The translations under genes were made by a program, and so were the position numbers. The notes beneath the pieces are model-generated. The model was not told the origin of the DNA. It did no database searches and saw only the letters and a list, made by a program, of their open reading frames with translations. This document shows positions 25,836 through 34,499 of a stretch of DNA of 46,224 nucleotides, piece by piece. Positions within the stretch are counted from its first letter, which is position 1; each line of letters begins with the position of its first letter. The DNA is from an uncultured Rhodoplanes sp. (GTDB lineage Bacteria > Pseudomonadota > Alphaproteobacteria > Rhizobiales > Xanthobacteraceae): assembly GCA_936924235.1 (NCBI GenBank), contig CAKZHN010000523.1, forward strand, positions 1-46,224. Reading direction: 5' to 3'.

Positions 25836-27176
25836 CTAAGTACCCTCAACTGTTGAGATTCGGGCCGCGTAAAAACCGTCGAGCCCGGCCAAGCGGGACT
25901 CCGCGTCGGGCCAATGGCATGGCAGCGTGCGCAGCTCGCCCGCCGCGGTGATGAATTCCGCCTGCCCGCTGACCTCCTCGGCGCGGATCGCATCGCGCCG
26001 CAGGGCCGGATTTCGCGCTAAAAGCGCGGCAATTTGATCCTCGCCCTCCTCGCGCTCCAGCGAACAGGTGCAATAGACCAGGAGGCCGCCGGGCTTCAGC
26101 AGCGAGGCCGCGTGGTCGAGCAGCCGGGTCTGCAGGGCGCCGAGCTTGCCCAGGTCGGTCTCGGATTTGAGCCACGGAATATCCGGATGCCGCCGTACAG
26201 TTCCTGTGGATGAACAGGGCGCATCGACCAGGATGGCGTCGAACGGGCCGCCCGGCCACAGCGCGGCGTCGGCCTCGACGATCTCGGCGTCGAGCTTCAA
26301 CCGGATGAGATTCTGCCGCAGCCGCGCGAGCCGCACGCCGGAGCGGTCGACGGCGGTGACCTTCGCTCCGGCCTCCGCGAGCTGCGCGGTCTTGCCGCCG
26401 GGCGCCGCGCAAAGATCGGCGACGGTCTTGCCGCGCACGTCGCCGAGCAGGCGGGCGGGCAGCGCCGCGGCCGCATCCTGCACCCACCAGTCGCCGGCCT
26501 CGAAGCCGGGAAGTTGCGAGACCGGACCCGATGCGACCGTGCGCACCGTGCCGGTCGGCAGCACGCGGCCGTTGAGCGTCGCGGCCCAGGTTTCCGGATC
26601 GCGCTTCACCGTGAGATCGAGCGCCGGCTCGCGCGTGTGCGCGACCGCGATGGCACGCGCCGTGTCCTCGCCGTAATGCGCGATCCAGCGCTGCATCAGC
26701 CAGTCCGGCGTGTCGAGCAGTGCTGTATCGAGCGCAGCAAGGCGCGCCTTGCCGTCGCGGGTGAGATTGCGCAGCACGGCGTTGATCAGGCCCGCATAGC
26801 GCGTCGCGTGACGGTCGGCGCGGGCCAGATGCACCGACAGATCGACCGCGGCGTGATCGGGCACGTCGAGAAACAGGATCTGCGCCGCGCCGACCAGGAG
26901 GATCGTCTCGACCTGCGGCGCCTCGCGCGGAATGCCGCGCTCGAGATGCGCGCCGAGCAGATGCCGCAGCGTGCCGAGCCTCCGCAGCACGATCGCCACG
27001 ATGGTCCGCGTCAAGGCGCGGTCGCGCTCCGGCACGGTGGCGAGGCCGCTGGTCTCGAGCAGCTCGTCGAGCGGGCGTCTTCGGCGCAGCACGCCGCCGA
27101 TGATGTCGGCCGCGATCCTGCGGGCGGCGAGGCCCGGCGGCGGAGCGGACGGTGCGGTTTGTCGAGCAAGCGGCAT
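25836..27176 (-). CDS. rsmB: 16S rRNA (cytosine-967-C5) methyltransferase, RsmB type
   Basis: A 446-residue SAM-dependent methyltransferase from ATG 27176. The N-terminal 140 residues form a NusB-like RNA-binding domain (ARRIAADIIGGVLRRRRPLDELL, ILFLDVPDHAAVDLSVHLAR, GLINAVLRNL). The catalytic domain has AAPGGKTAQLAEAGAKVTAVD (SAM motif I), VDAPCSSTGTVRRHPDIPW (motif IV Cys) and YCTCSLEREEGEDQ (motif VI Cys). The frame runs open to 27455, but upstream sequence is R/P/W-rich and not conserved; ATG 27206 is an alternative start. It modifies the small ribosomal subunit RNA. It diverges from the SDHAF4-like gene. Confidence 0.93.
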   Translation of the reverse strand: MPLARQTAPSAPPPGLAARRIAADIIGGVLRRRRPLDELLETSGLATVPERDRALTRTIVAIVLRRLGTLRHLLGAHLERGIPREAPQVETILLVGAAQILFLDVPDHAAVDLSVHLARADRHATRYAGLINAVLRNLTRDGKARLAALDTALLDTPDWLMQRWIAHYGEDTARAIAVAHTREPALDLTVKRDPETWAATLNGRVLPTGTVRTVASGPVSQLPGFEAGDWWVQDAAAALPARLLGDVRGKTVADLCAAPGGKTAQLAEAGAKVTAVDRSGVRLARLRQNLIRLKLDAEIVEADAALWPGGPFDAILVDAPCSSTGTVRRHPDIPWLKSETDLGKLGALQTRLLDHAASLLKPGGLLVYCTCSLEREEGEDQIAALLARNPALRRDAIRAEEVSGQAEFITAAGELRTLPCHWPDAESRLAGLDGFYAARISTVEGT

Positions 27177-27295
27177 GGCGATGTCATGCCCGCCGAGGCG
27201 CGCCATGACAACGATGATGTGACGCCGAAGTTGGTCGGGCCGGTTCCCGGCGCGGCGCTCTTGACGGCCGAGGCGGCGCGGACATCTAACGAGCC

Positions 27296-27502
27296 ATGGC
27301 CACGCACGACGACCAACCGGCAAAACCCGGCCCGAAAAAGCCGCTGACCCCCGCAGCCGAGCGGGCCCTGGCCGAAGCGGCCGAGCGCCGGGCCAAACGG
27401 CAGGCTGAGCAGGCCACGGCCAAGGAGATCGGCGGCCCCAGCGGTCCCGAGCCAACCCGTTATGGCGATTGGGAAAAAAAGGGCCTGACGTCGGACTTCT
27501 GA
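27296..27502 (+). CDS. DUF1674/SDHAF4-like succinate dehydrogenase assembly factor
   Basis: A 68-residue basic, Ala-rich protein. The N-terminal half is a predicted charged helix (PAAERALAEAAERRAKRQAEQ). The C-terminus GPEPTRYGDWEKKGLTSDF is the diagnostic DUF1674 signature shared with mitochondrial Sdh8/SDHAF4. That protein binds flavinylated SdhA and helps its assembly; a similar cytoplasmic role is likely here by homology. Small size and full signature support a real gene. It is divergent from rsmB with a 119-base gap. Confidence 0.93.
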   Translation: MATHDDQPAKPGPKKPLTPAAERALAEAAERRAKRQAEQATAKEIGGPSGPEPTRYGDWEKKGLTSDF

Positions 27503-27626
27503 GGGCTGTGGCGGCCCATCTGCGGATATTTAGTTCTTATTTTGTTCACGCGCAGATATAGTGGTCCGGTCGAGCTTGCTGCCGGCCGCAGCAGCAGGCC
27601 GTGAGCCACAGGACCCGATTGTCGCA

Positions 27627-28184
27627 ATGAGCCTTGGGAAGCGATTGTCAGCCCCAGCGCGTCTCGGGCCCCGTTTGGGCGCCAGGGCTCTGTTGGCCGG
27701 CGCGATTTTCGCCGCGGGGCTGTTGGCCGGGGCCACGCTCGCTCCGGTGACTGAGAGCCATGGCGCCGATCCTCGCTCGGCTGACGATCCGATGATCGCG
27801 CAGCCGTTCGAATCCTCCTCGGTCCGGCTCGCACTCGCGGCCGACGTGCTGCGCGTCATCGACGGCGACACCTTCGAGGCGCGCGTGCGTCTGTGGCCGC
27901 GCCTCGAGGTCACCACGCTGGTGCGACTCCGCGGCATCGATGCGCCGGAGCTCAAAGCGCGCTGCGCCGACGAACTCACCCAGGCGGAGGCCGCCCGCGA
28001 TGCACTGCGTGCCATTCTCGATGAGGGCGAAGTCCGTCTCGCGCGCGTAACGCTGGACAAGTACGGCGGCCGCGTGGTCGCCGATGTCGCCACGCGCGAC
28101 ACGCCGGATGTCTCGGCCGTGATGGTCGAAAGCGGAGCCGCGCGCCGTTATGGCGGCGCGCGGCGTGACGGCTGGTGCCGCTAG
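27627..28184 (+). CDS. thermonuclease (SNase-like) family protein with N-terminal membrane anchor
   Basis: A 185-residue protein. Residues about 15-42 are hydrophobic (ARALLAGAIFAAGLLAGATLAP), a signal or anchor. The OB-fold nuclease domain shows VLRVIDGDTFEARV (Ca2+-binding Asp region), LVRLRGIDAPELKARC (catalytic Arg and metal Asp), and LDKYGGRVVADV with the second Arg. The end is short compared with staphylococcal nuclease. The protein should face the periplasm or outside and cut nucleic acid, though activity is not assured. ATG 27627 gives a clean signal peptide; the frame is open to 27561. It is convergent with the L,D-transpeptidase gene. Confidence 0.88.
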   Translation: MSLGKRLSAPARLGPRLGARALLAGAIFAAGLLAGATLAPVTESHGADPRSADDPMIAQPFESSSVRLALAADVLRVIDGDTFEARVRLWPRLEVTTLVRLRGIDAPELKARCADELTQAEAARDALRAILDEGEVRLARVTLDKYGGRVVADVATRDTPDVSAVMVESGAARRYGGARRDGWCR

Positions 28185-28185
28185 A

Positions 28186-28228
28186 GCATTTTCCGGCGAA
28201 GTGTGAAGCGGTTCGCCGCAGAAAATGC
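28186..28228. repeat. inverted repeat between convergent genes, terminator-like
   Basis: gcattttc-cggcgaa (28186-28200) pairs with ttcgccg-ca-gaaaatgc (28212-28228) with a two-base bulge. It starts right after the nuclease stop and lies between convergent genes. There is no long T-run, so it is either a weak bidirectional terminator or a copy of a dispersed element. Confidence 0.6.
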
Positions 28229-28263
28229 GACCAAACTAAAGAAGCTCGGCTGCGCCTGAATTT

Positions 28264-28794
28264 TCAGCGGATCACCATGACCGGCGTGCCGACGCTGACG
28301 CGGCCGTACAGGTCGGTGATGTCCTGGTTGTACATGCGGATGCAGCCGTACGACACGAAGCCACCGATCGAGCCCGGATCGTTGGTGCCGTGAATGGCGT
28401 ACTGGCCGCCGGACAGCGTCAGCGCCGCAGCGCCCATCGGGTTGTTCGCCGCGCCGCCTTCGTGAACGAACGCGATGCTCGGCTTGGCCTTGGCGATATC
28501 AGGCGGCGGCGCCCAGGCCGGCCTGACGTGCTTGCCGTCGATGAAGGAGCGTCCGGCCCACTGGCGGCCGGCGCGGCCGACGCCGACCGGATACATCAGC
28601 GCGCGGCCTTCGCCGAGCACGAGATAAAGCCGGCGTTCGTTGGTGCGCACCACGATGGTGCCGGCGGAGCCGTCACCTTTGTACGCCACCATCTCGCCGC
28701 GCGCGGACGCGGGCGTGACTGATCCAGCGATGGTCGAGAACGAGAGAGCAGCAACCGCGACAGCGGCTGCGATGCAGCGGGACAAGGTACTCAT
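28264..28794 (-). CDS. L,D-transpeptidase (YkuD domain), periplasmic
   Basis: A 176-residue cell-wall enzyme. A signal peptide covers about 1-32 (IAAAVAVAALSFSTIAGS... PASA). The YkuD domain has IVVRTNERRLYLVLGEGRAL, a HGTN at 135-138 and the catalytic SYGCIRM with Cys at 151. Such enzymes form 3-3 crosslinks in peptidoglycan or attach proteins to it; Hyphomicrobiales that grow from a pole rely on many of them. A perfect TTAA-N7-TTAA CtrA-type box lies 34 bases upstream of the start, suggesting cell-cycle control (inference). It is monocistronic and is followed by the convergent nuclease gene. Confidence 0.95.
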   Translation of the reverse strand: MSTLSRCIAAAVAVAALSFSTIAGSVTPASARGEMVAYKGDGSAGTIVVRTNERRLYLVLGEGRALMYPVGVGRAGRQWAGRSFIDGKHVRPAWAPPPDIAKAKPSIAFVHEGGAANNPMGAAALTLSGGQYAIHGTNDPGSIGGFVSYGCIRMYNQDITDLYGRVSVGTPVMVIR

Positions 28795-28827
28795 AACGCA
28801 ACGTCCTGATTAACGTTGCCGCATCTC

Positions 28828-28842
28828 TTAACGTCTCATTAA
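28828..28842. promoter_or_regulatory. CtrA-type box upstream of the L,D-transpeptidase
   Basis: TTAA-cgtctca-TTAA matches the alphaproteobacterial CtrA full-site consensus TTAA-N7-TTAA. It lies 34 bases from the ATG of the L,D-transpeptidase (minus strand), at promoter distance. A further TTAA occurs at 28810-28813. The match is exact, but a single site could occur by chance. Confidence 0.5.
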
Positions 28843-28961
28843 CCATGATTTTTCCGGCGCGACAAGGGATCGCGCGGAGCGACGTTGATCTGATTTGGGA
28901 CACAACACGCGCCCGCAGGCGGTTCGCTGCTCGCGCGCCGCCCGCAGACGATCAACGCAAG

Positions 28962-30926
28962 CTAGGCGCCGGCCTTGGCCTCGGCCTTCTTGTTCTGCCG
29001 GTTGTTCACGAGATCATCGACCACGGTCGGATCGGCCAGGGTCGAGGTGTCGCCGAGATTGCCGAACTCGTCCTCGGCGATCTTGCGCAGGATGCGGCGC
29101 ATGATCTTGCCGGAGCGCGTCTTCGGCAGGCCGGGTGCAAACTGGATGAGATCGGGCGAGGCGATCGGGCCGATTTCTTTTCGCACCCACTGCACCAGCT
29201 CCTTGCGCAGCTCTTCGGTCGGCTGGATGCCGGCCATCAGGGTCACATAGGCGTAGATGCCCTGGCCCTTGATGTCGTGCGGATAGCCGACCACCGCGGC
29301 CTCCGACACGCTCTGATGCGCGACCAGCGCGCTCTCCACTTCGGCGGTGCCCATGCGATGGCCGGCGACGTTGATCACGTCGTCGACGCGGCCGGTGATC
29401 CAGTAGTAGCCGTCCTCGTCGCGGCGGCAGCCGTCGCCGGTGAAGTACTTGCCCGGATAGGCCTTGAAGTAGGTGTCGATGAAACGCTGGTGGTCGCCGA
29501 ACACCGTGCGCATCTGGCCGGGCCAGGAGTCGGTGATGCAGAGATTGCCTGTGGTGGCGCCGTCCAGCACCTTGCCTTCGGCGTCGACGATCTGCGGCTG
29601 GCAGCCGAAGAACGGCCGTGTCGCCGAGCCGGGCTTGAGCTTGGTCGCGCCGGGCAGCGGCGTGATGAGAATGCCGCCGGTTTCGGTCTGCCACCAGGTG
29701 TCGACGATCGGGCAGCGGCTGTCGCCGACCACGCGGTGATACCACTCCCAGGCTTCCGGATTGATCGGCTCGCCGACCGAGCCGAGCAGCTTCAGCGACT
29801 TGCGCGAGGTCTTCTTCACCGGATCGTCGCCGGCCTGCATCAGTGCGCGGATCGCGGTCGGCGCGGTGTAGAAGGTGTTGACCTTGTGCTTGTCGATCAC
29901 CTCCCAGAAGCGGGAGTTGCTCGGATAGTTCGGCACGCCTTCGAACATCAGCGTGACGGCGCCGTTCGAGAGCGGCCCGTAGAGGATGTAGCTGTGGCCG
30001 GTGACCCAGCCGACGTCGGCGGTGCACCAGTAGATGTCGCCCTCGTGATAATCGAACACGTATTGATGCGTGATCGAGGTGTAGACCAGATAGCCGCCGG
30101 TGGTGTGCAGCACGCCCTTGGGCTTCCCGGTGGAACCTGAGGTGTAGAGGATGAACAGCGGGTCTTCCGCGCTCATCTCGGCGCACGGGCATTCGCTGGT
30201 CACGACGGCGGCGGCCTCGTGGTACCAGACGTCGCGGCCGGGCTTCATGTCCACCGCGCCGCCGGTGCGGCGCACGACGATGACGTGATCGACGCCGCCG
30301 ACCTTGTCGATCGCCGCGTCGGTGTTGGCCTTCAGTGGCACCTTGCGGCCGCCGCGCAGGCCTTCGTCAGCGGTGATGACGACTTTGGACTGGCAATCCT
30401 CGATGCGGCCGGCGAGCGAGTCCGGCGAGAAGCCGCCGAACACCACCGAATGCACCGCGCCGATCCGCGCGCAGGCGAGCATCGCGTAGGCCGCCTCTGG
30501 AATCATCGGCATGTAGATGGTGACGCGGTCGCCCTTCTCGACGTTGCGGTTGCGCAGGATGTTGGCCATCCGGCACACCTCGTCATGAAGCTCCTGGTAG
30601 GTGATCTTCTTGTCGTCCTTCGGATCGTCGCCTTCCCAGATGATCGCGGTCTGGTTGCCGCGCTTCTTGAGATGCCGGTCGATGCAGTTGTAGGCGGCGT
30701 TCAGCGTGCCGTCCTCGAACCATTTGATCGACACGTTGTCCGGCGCGTAGGACGTGTTCTTCACCTTGGTGAAGGGCCGCATCCAGTCAACGCGCTTGCC
30801 GTGCTCGCCCCAGAAACCGTTGGGGTCCTTCACCGAGCGCTCGTACATCTGCTTGTACTTGGCGTCGTCGATGAAGCCACGCTGCTTCCACTCGGCGGGA
30901 ACGTCATAGATTTTATCGTCGGACAT
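28962..30926 (-). CDS. acs: acetyl-CoA synthetase (AMP-forming)
   Basis: A 654-residue cytoplasmic enzyme that activates acetate to acetyl-CoA through acetyl-AMP. The adenylate-forming motifs are ILYTSGSTGKPKGVLHTTGG (P-loop A3), DTWWQTETGG (A5), the aspartate motif TGDGCRRDEDGYYWITGRVDD (A7-A8) and PKTRSGKIMRRILRKIA with the A10 Lys that is acetylated in homologues. The Acs N-terminus WGEHGKRVDWMRPFTKVKN is also present. ATG 30926 is chosen because MSDDKIYDVPAEWKQR is the usual start and gggag precedes it; the open frame reaches 30989. Length is standard. It is a single transcription unit. Confidence 0.98.
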   Translation of the reverse strand: MSDDKIYDVPAEWKQRGFIDDAKYKQMYERSVKDPNGFWGEHGKRVDWMRPFTKVKNTSYAPDNVSIKWFEDGTLNAAYNCIDRHLKKRGNQTAIIWEGDDPKDDKKITYQELHDEVCRMANILRNRNVEKGDRVTIYMPMIPEAAYAMLACARIGAVHSVVFGGFSPDSLAGRIEDCQSKVVITADEGLRGGRKVPLKANTDAAIDKVGGVDHVIVVRRTGGAVDMKPGRDVWYHEAAAVVTSECPCAEMSAEDPLFILYTSGSTGKPKGVLHTTGGYLVYTSITHQYVFDYHEGDIYWCTADVGWVTGHSYILYGPLSNGAVTLMFEGVPNYPSNSRFWEVIDKHKVNTFYTAPTAIRALMQAGDDPVKKTSRKSLKLLGSVGEPINPEAWEWYHRVVGDSRCPIVDTWWQTETGGILITPLPGATKLKPGSATRPFFGCQPQIVDAEGKVLDGATTGNLCITDSWPGQMRTVFGDHQRFIDTYFKAYPGKYFTGDGCRRDEDGYYWITGRVDDVINVAGHRMGTAEVESALVAHQSVSEAAVVGYPHDIKGQGIYAYVTLMAGIQPTEELRKELVQWVRKEIGPIASPDLIQFAPGLPKTRSGKIMRRILRKIAEDEFGNLGDTSTLADPTVVDDLVNNRQNKKAEAKAGA

Positions 30927-31152
30927 CGCACTCTCCCGGCATCTCGTAACTTCGCGCGTGAACGCGCCTTGCAGGTATTCTTGGCGCATTATGCGCCGCC
31001 TGCCCGAGGGGCCTCAAGCCGCAGGCTTTGCCACTTTGGTCGATTGATCGAGATCAATGCGACATAGCGCTCGATCGCCGCGGCCTATCGCGTCGGATAC
31101 AGAACGCATAAAGAATGGCCCAACAAGAAGTCCAGATTTGGGAGGCCGTCCG

Positions 31153-32121
31153 ATGCCGGGTTGCTTGCGCTTGATCCTTGCGGTTGCGCTGCTGTTTGCG
31201 GGCGCGGCGGCGGCTGACGCGCAAACCTACCCCAACCGGCCGATCCGGCTCCTCGTCGGCTATCCGCCGGGCGGCGCGGTCGATCTGATCGCGAGGCTGT
31301 ACGGCCAGGGCCTGTCGGTTCGCCTGGGCCAGCCGGTGGTGATCGAGAACAAGCCCGGTTCCGGCAGCAACCTCGCCGCCGATATCGCGGCCAAGTCCGC
31401 GCCGGACGGCTATACGCTGTTCCACGGCCCCGACAATGTGTTCATGAGCAACCCGCACATCTACGGCAAGATGCCGTTCGATGTGTTCAAGGATCTGGTG
31501 CCGGTCGCGAGCGTGTCGTCGAACCAGCTCGTGCTCGCCGTGCATCCTTCGGTGCCGGCGAACAATCTGCGCGAGTTCGTCGAGCTGGCGCGCCGCTCCA
31601 AGCCGCCGCTGCTCTACGCCTCGATCGGCAACGGCAGCCAGCATCATCTGGCGATGGAGATGCTGAAGCAGCATGTCGGCATCGATCTCACCCATGTGCC
31701 GTATCGCGGCGGCGGGCCGGCCGCGATCGGTCTCCTGTCAGGCGAAGTGTCCGCGATGTTCGGCGGCGGCTCGCTGGTGCCGACCATTCACTCCGGCAAG
31801 GTGCGAGGGCTTGCCTCCACCGGCATAGTGCGCAATCCGGCGACGCCGGACCTGCCGACCATCGCCGAGATCTACCCCGGCTACGAGGTGCTGATCTGGC
31901 ACGGCCTGTTCGCGCCGGCCGGCACACCGCAGCCGATCATCGATCGGCTGCGTGCGGCGATGGCCGAGGTGATTGCCGAGCCCGAGTTCGCCAAGCGGCT
32001 CGCTGCCTCCGGATCGGGAGAACCTTACGCGACCACGCCGGACGAATTCGCGGCCCGCATCAGAGGAGACTATGAGAAATACGGCAAGCTGATCCGATCG
32101 ATCGGCGTGAAGGTCGACTAG
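31153..32121 (+). CDS. Bug/TctC-family substrate-binding protein
   Basis: A 322-residue periplasmic receptor. The signal peptide is at 1-22 (LRLILAVALLFAGAAAADAQ). The mature chain begins TYPNRPIRLLVGYPPGGAVDLIARL, the classical Bug binding loop, followed by GSGSNLAADIAAKSAPDGYTLF, THVPYRGGGPAAIGLL and ATPDLPTIAEIYPGYE. ATG 31153 has ggagg eight bases upstream; the frame is open to 31057. It is another orphan receptor without a linked permease. Its stop overlaps the convergent DUF1761 gene by four bases (32118-32121). Ligand unknown. Confidence 0.95.
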   Translation: MPGCLRLILAVALLFAGAAAADAQTYPNRPIRLLVGYPPGGAVDLIARLYGQGLSVRLGQPVVIENKPGSGSNLAADIAAKSAPDGYTLFHGPDNVFMSNPHIYGKMPFDVFKDLVPVASVSSNQLVLAVHPSVPANNLREFVELARRSKPPLLYASIGNGSQHHLAMEMLKQHVGIDLTHVPYRGGGPAAIGLLSGEVSAMFGGGSLVPTIHSGKVRGLASTGIVRNPATPDLPTIAEIYPGYEVLIWHGLFAPAGTPQPIIDRLRAAMAEVIAEPEFAKRLAASGSGEPYATTPDEFAARIRGDYEKYGKLIRSIGVKVD

Positions 32122-32543
32122 GCCCCAAACCAGCCGATGATCGCGCCAATGATAAGCAGCGCGCCGAGCCAGGCGATGCTGTCGATCACGCTGAGCATCG
32201 GCTTGCGGCCTGCGAACGCGTTGTTGGCCGTGATCGTGGTCAGCACGAAGCCGAGCCAGCAGCCCGCGCCGATGAGGATGCCGTCGCGCACATTGAACAT
32301 GTTCATGTGCAGCGTGATGCCGTAGATCGCCCAGGCCATGATCAACTCGCCGACAAAGACCAGGATGAACGGCGCGGCTTTCGCGATCCCGGACTTGGCA
32401 GCCTGCTCGGCCTTGCACTGTTCCAGCGTCTTGCCCTGGGCCCTGAGCCACGGCCCGCTCAGCGACGTGTAATAAATGCCGCCGAATAGCCAGGCCGCGA
32501 CTGCGGCCGTGAAGATCGCCAGAATATTGCCTGCGTGAGACAT
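32118..32543 (-). CDS. DUF1761 membrane protein
   Basis: A 141-residue inner-membrane protein with about four hydrophobic segments: ILAIFTAAVAAWLFGGIYY, APFILVFVGELIMAWAIYGI, DGILIGAGCWLGFVLTTITA and SIAWLGALLIIGAIIGWFGA. The N-terminal WLFGGIYYTSLSGPWLRAQGK is characteristic of DUF1761. The function of the family is unknown. ATG 32543 has a strong gggaggg ribosome site. It is convergent with the Bug gene and overlaps its stop by four bases. Confidence 0.9.
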   Translation of the reverse strand: MSHAGNILAIFTAAVAAWLFGGIYYTSLSGPWLRAQGKTLEQCKAEQAAKSGIAKAAPFILVFVGELIMAWAIYGITLHMNMFNVRDGILIGAGCWLGFVLTTITANNAFAGRKPMLSVIDSIAWLGALLIIGAIIGWFGA

Positions 32544-32626
32544 GATTCCCTCCCTAACCCCGCGGCCAGTATACAGTTGCGGCACGAAAGCTGCTTCACG
32601 TTGATCGCAAAACCTCGGGAGCCGCC

Positions 32627-33850
32627 GTGCCTGCCATCAATCCGGAACGTCTGCTGGGCGATCTCTACGCGCTCCGTAGGATCGGCACCTACAAAACCGG
32701 CGTGCACCGGCCGACGCTGTCGCCTGATGATGTCGTGTCGCGGCAATGGCTCGTCGACCGGATGACCGAGGCCGGCCTCGATGCCCAGATCGACGGCATC
32801 GCCAACGTGTTCGGCAGGAGCCGCGCGGGCGGGCGCAAGATGCTCGCGGGCTCGCATATCGAGAGCCAGAACCAGGCCGGCTGGCTCGACGGTGCGCTCG
32901 GCGTGATATACGCGCTCGAAGCCGCCCGCGCGTTGCGCGACGACTTGGCGACGCGCGACGTCGGCGTCGATGTCATCGCGTTCTGCGACGAAGAGGGCCA
33001 CTTCGGCAGCTATCTCGGCAGCCGCTCGTTCATCGGCGACGTCAGCGAAGCCGAGATCGACAAGGCGCGCGACCGCACCCACGGCAAGATGATGCGCGAG
33101 GCTCTGAAGGAGGCTGGCTATGCGGGCCGGCCGCGGCTGACGTTCGAGCCCGGCCGTTACGCCGGATATTTCGAAGCCCATATCGAGCAGGGCCGGAGCC
33201 TCGAAACGTCGAACCTGAAAATCGGTGTGGTAACGGCGATCGTGGGTCTCTGGGATTACCGCATCAAGGTGACCGGGCATCAGAACCATGCCGGCACCAC
33301 GACGATGGCGGAGCGCAAGGATGCGGGGCTGACGCTGGTGCGCTTGATCGCGGCGATCGATCAGGCGTTCAAGAAAGCCACCGGTCCGCGTTCGGTGTGG
33401 ACCTGCGGCCGGATGGAGTTCGATCCCGGCGCGCCGAGCATCATTCCCGGTGAGGCGCGGGCGATGTTCCAGTTCCGCGATTCCGATCCGGCGATCCTGA
33501 GTCGACTCGAGGCTTTGCTGCACGAGCAGGTCGCGGCCTTCAACAAGACCGGGCCTTGCAGTATCTCGGTCGAGACCATCCGGCAGAGCACGCCGGCCGT
33601 GATGGACGAAAGCTTCCAGCAGGCCATCGAGCAGGCCACCGCAAAGCACGCGCCGGGGCTCGCGGTGCGGATGCCGTCAGGCGCAGGCCACGACGCGCAG
33701 CATGTGGCGCGCGTGATGCCGGCCGCGATGCTGTTCGTGCCGAGCATCGACGGCATCAGCCATCACTGGGCCGAGAATACTTCGGATGAGGATATTGTAT
33801 TGGGTGCGCGTGTGTTCACGGACGCGATTGCCAGCGTGCTGACGCGTTGA
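32627..33850 (+). CDS. M20-family Zn-dependent hydrolase (allantoate amidohydrolase / N-carbamoyl amino acid hydrolase type)
   Basis: A 407-residue cytoplasmic metallohydrolase. Likely ligands are the His of LAGSHIESQNQAGWLDGALG with the bridging Asp in GWLDG, the Glu pair in AFCDEEGHFG, the His of FEAHIEQGR and the late His in GISHHWAENTSDEDI. The dimerisation part includes GHQNHAGTTTMAERKDAG. Members hydrolyse allantoate, ureidoglycolate-type compounds or N-carbamoyl amino acids. The GSHIES-QN segment departs from the common GSHLDSV-x-x-GG, so its substrate may differ. Translation starts at GTG 32627 with cggga upstream. It is monocistronic. Confidence 0.92.
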   Translation: MPAINPERLLGDLYALRRIGTYKTGVHRPTLSPDDVVSRQWLVDRMTEAGLDAQIDGIANVFGRSRAGGRKMLAGSHIESQNQAGWLDGALGVIYALEAARALRDDLATRDVGVDVIAFCDEEGHFGSYLGSRSFIGDVSEAEIDKARDRTHGKMMREALKEAGYAGRPRLTFEPGRYAGYFEAHIEQGRSLETSNLKIGVVTAIVGLWDYRIKVTGHQNHAGTTTMAERKDAGLTLVRLIAAIDQAFKKATGPRSVWTCGRMEFDPGAPSIIPGEARAMFQFRDSDPAILSRLEALLHEQVAAFNKTGPCSISVETIRQSTPAVMDESFQQAIEQATAKHAPGLAVRMPSGAGHDAQHVARVMPAAMLFVPSIDGISHHWAENTSDEDIVLGARVFTDAIASVLTR

Positions 33851-33918
33851 AGACCGTTGGCGTGGTGACGCTACCTGTTTGTGCGTCAGGCCACCGGGGC
33901 AGCCCACCCACCGCTGTC

Positions 33919-34027
33919 ACCGCCGGGCTTGACCCGGCGGTCCATGACCCCGGTTCAACAGCGGAAGTCTTACGTAAGGCCGCCCGAACTGCGCCCGCTC
34001 ATGGATTGCCGGGTCAAGCCCGGCAAT
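33919..34027. repeat. two facing dispersed palindromes
   Basis: accgccggg-cttga-cccggcggt at 33919-33941 and attgccggg-tcaag-cccggcaat at 34005-34027 lie in opposite orientation, with ccatga and tcatgg pointing toward each other. The 63-base spacer holds gtcttacgtaaggc, itself a short palindrome. They fill the gap between the M20 hydrolase and the convergent EVE-domain gene. Confidence 0.85.
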
Positions 34028-34063
34028 GACAGTGTGCTTGGTGCGTCACTTCCCAAAAGGACG

Positions 34064-34486
34064 CTAACCCTTCACGCCGCCCATCTTGCAGACGATCTTC
34101 CACTCGTCCGCAGTGACCGGCTGCACCGACAGGCGCGACAGCTTGATCAGCGCCATGTCCTTCAGCTTCGGCTCTTTCTTGACGTCTTCGAGCGACACCG
34201 GCTTCGGCACCGGCTCCAAGGCCTTCACGTCGACCACGACCCACGGCTCACCGGCCTCCGCAGTCGGATCGGGATGGTGCTCCCGCGCGATCTCGACGAT
34301 GCCGACGATATTTTTGCCTTCGTTCGAATGATAGAAGAACGCGCGGTCGCCCTTCTTCATCTTCATCAGGTTGAGCTTGGCGGTGTGGTTACGCACGCCG
34401 GTCCATTCGGTGCCTTTGGCGCCGGCCTTGACCTGCTGGTCCCAGGACCAGGAATCCGGTTCACTCTTCACCAGCCAGTAAGCCAT
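34064..34486 (-). CDS. EVE-domain protein (PUA-like fold)
   Basis: A 140-residue single-domain protein. YWLVKSEPDSWSWDQQ at the start, TEWTGVRNHTAKLNLMKMKKGDRAFFYHS, GIVEIAREHHPDPTAE and the late LIKLSRLSVQPVT are all diagnostic of EVE. The fold resembles PUA and YTH domains and has a pocket expected to read a modified base in RNA or DNA; the ligand here is unknown. It is the last gene of the minus-strand group tsaD - gpsA - L,D-transpeptidase - EVE, 13 bases from the transpeptidase. Its neighbour tsaD also handles modified tRNA, but that link is only suggestive. Confidence 0.95.
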   Translation of the reverse strand: MAYWLVKSEPDSWSWDQQVKAGAKGTEWTGVRNHTAKLNLMKMKKGDRAFFYHSNEGKNIVGIVEIAREHHPDPTAEAGEPWVVVDVKALEPVPKPVSLEDVKKEPKLKDMALIKLSRLSVQPVTADEWKIVCKMGGVKG

Positions 34487-34499
34487 CGTCGCTCTCCGC

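Noticed and set aside
28186..28228. Inverted repeat considered as a strong terminator
   Set aside because: No T-run on either strand and a bulged stem; kept only as a repeat with possible weak terminator function.
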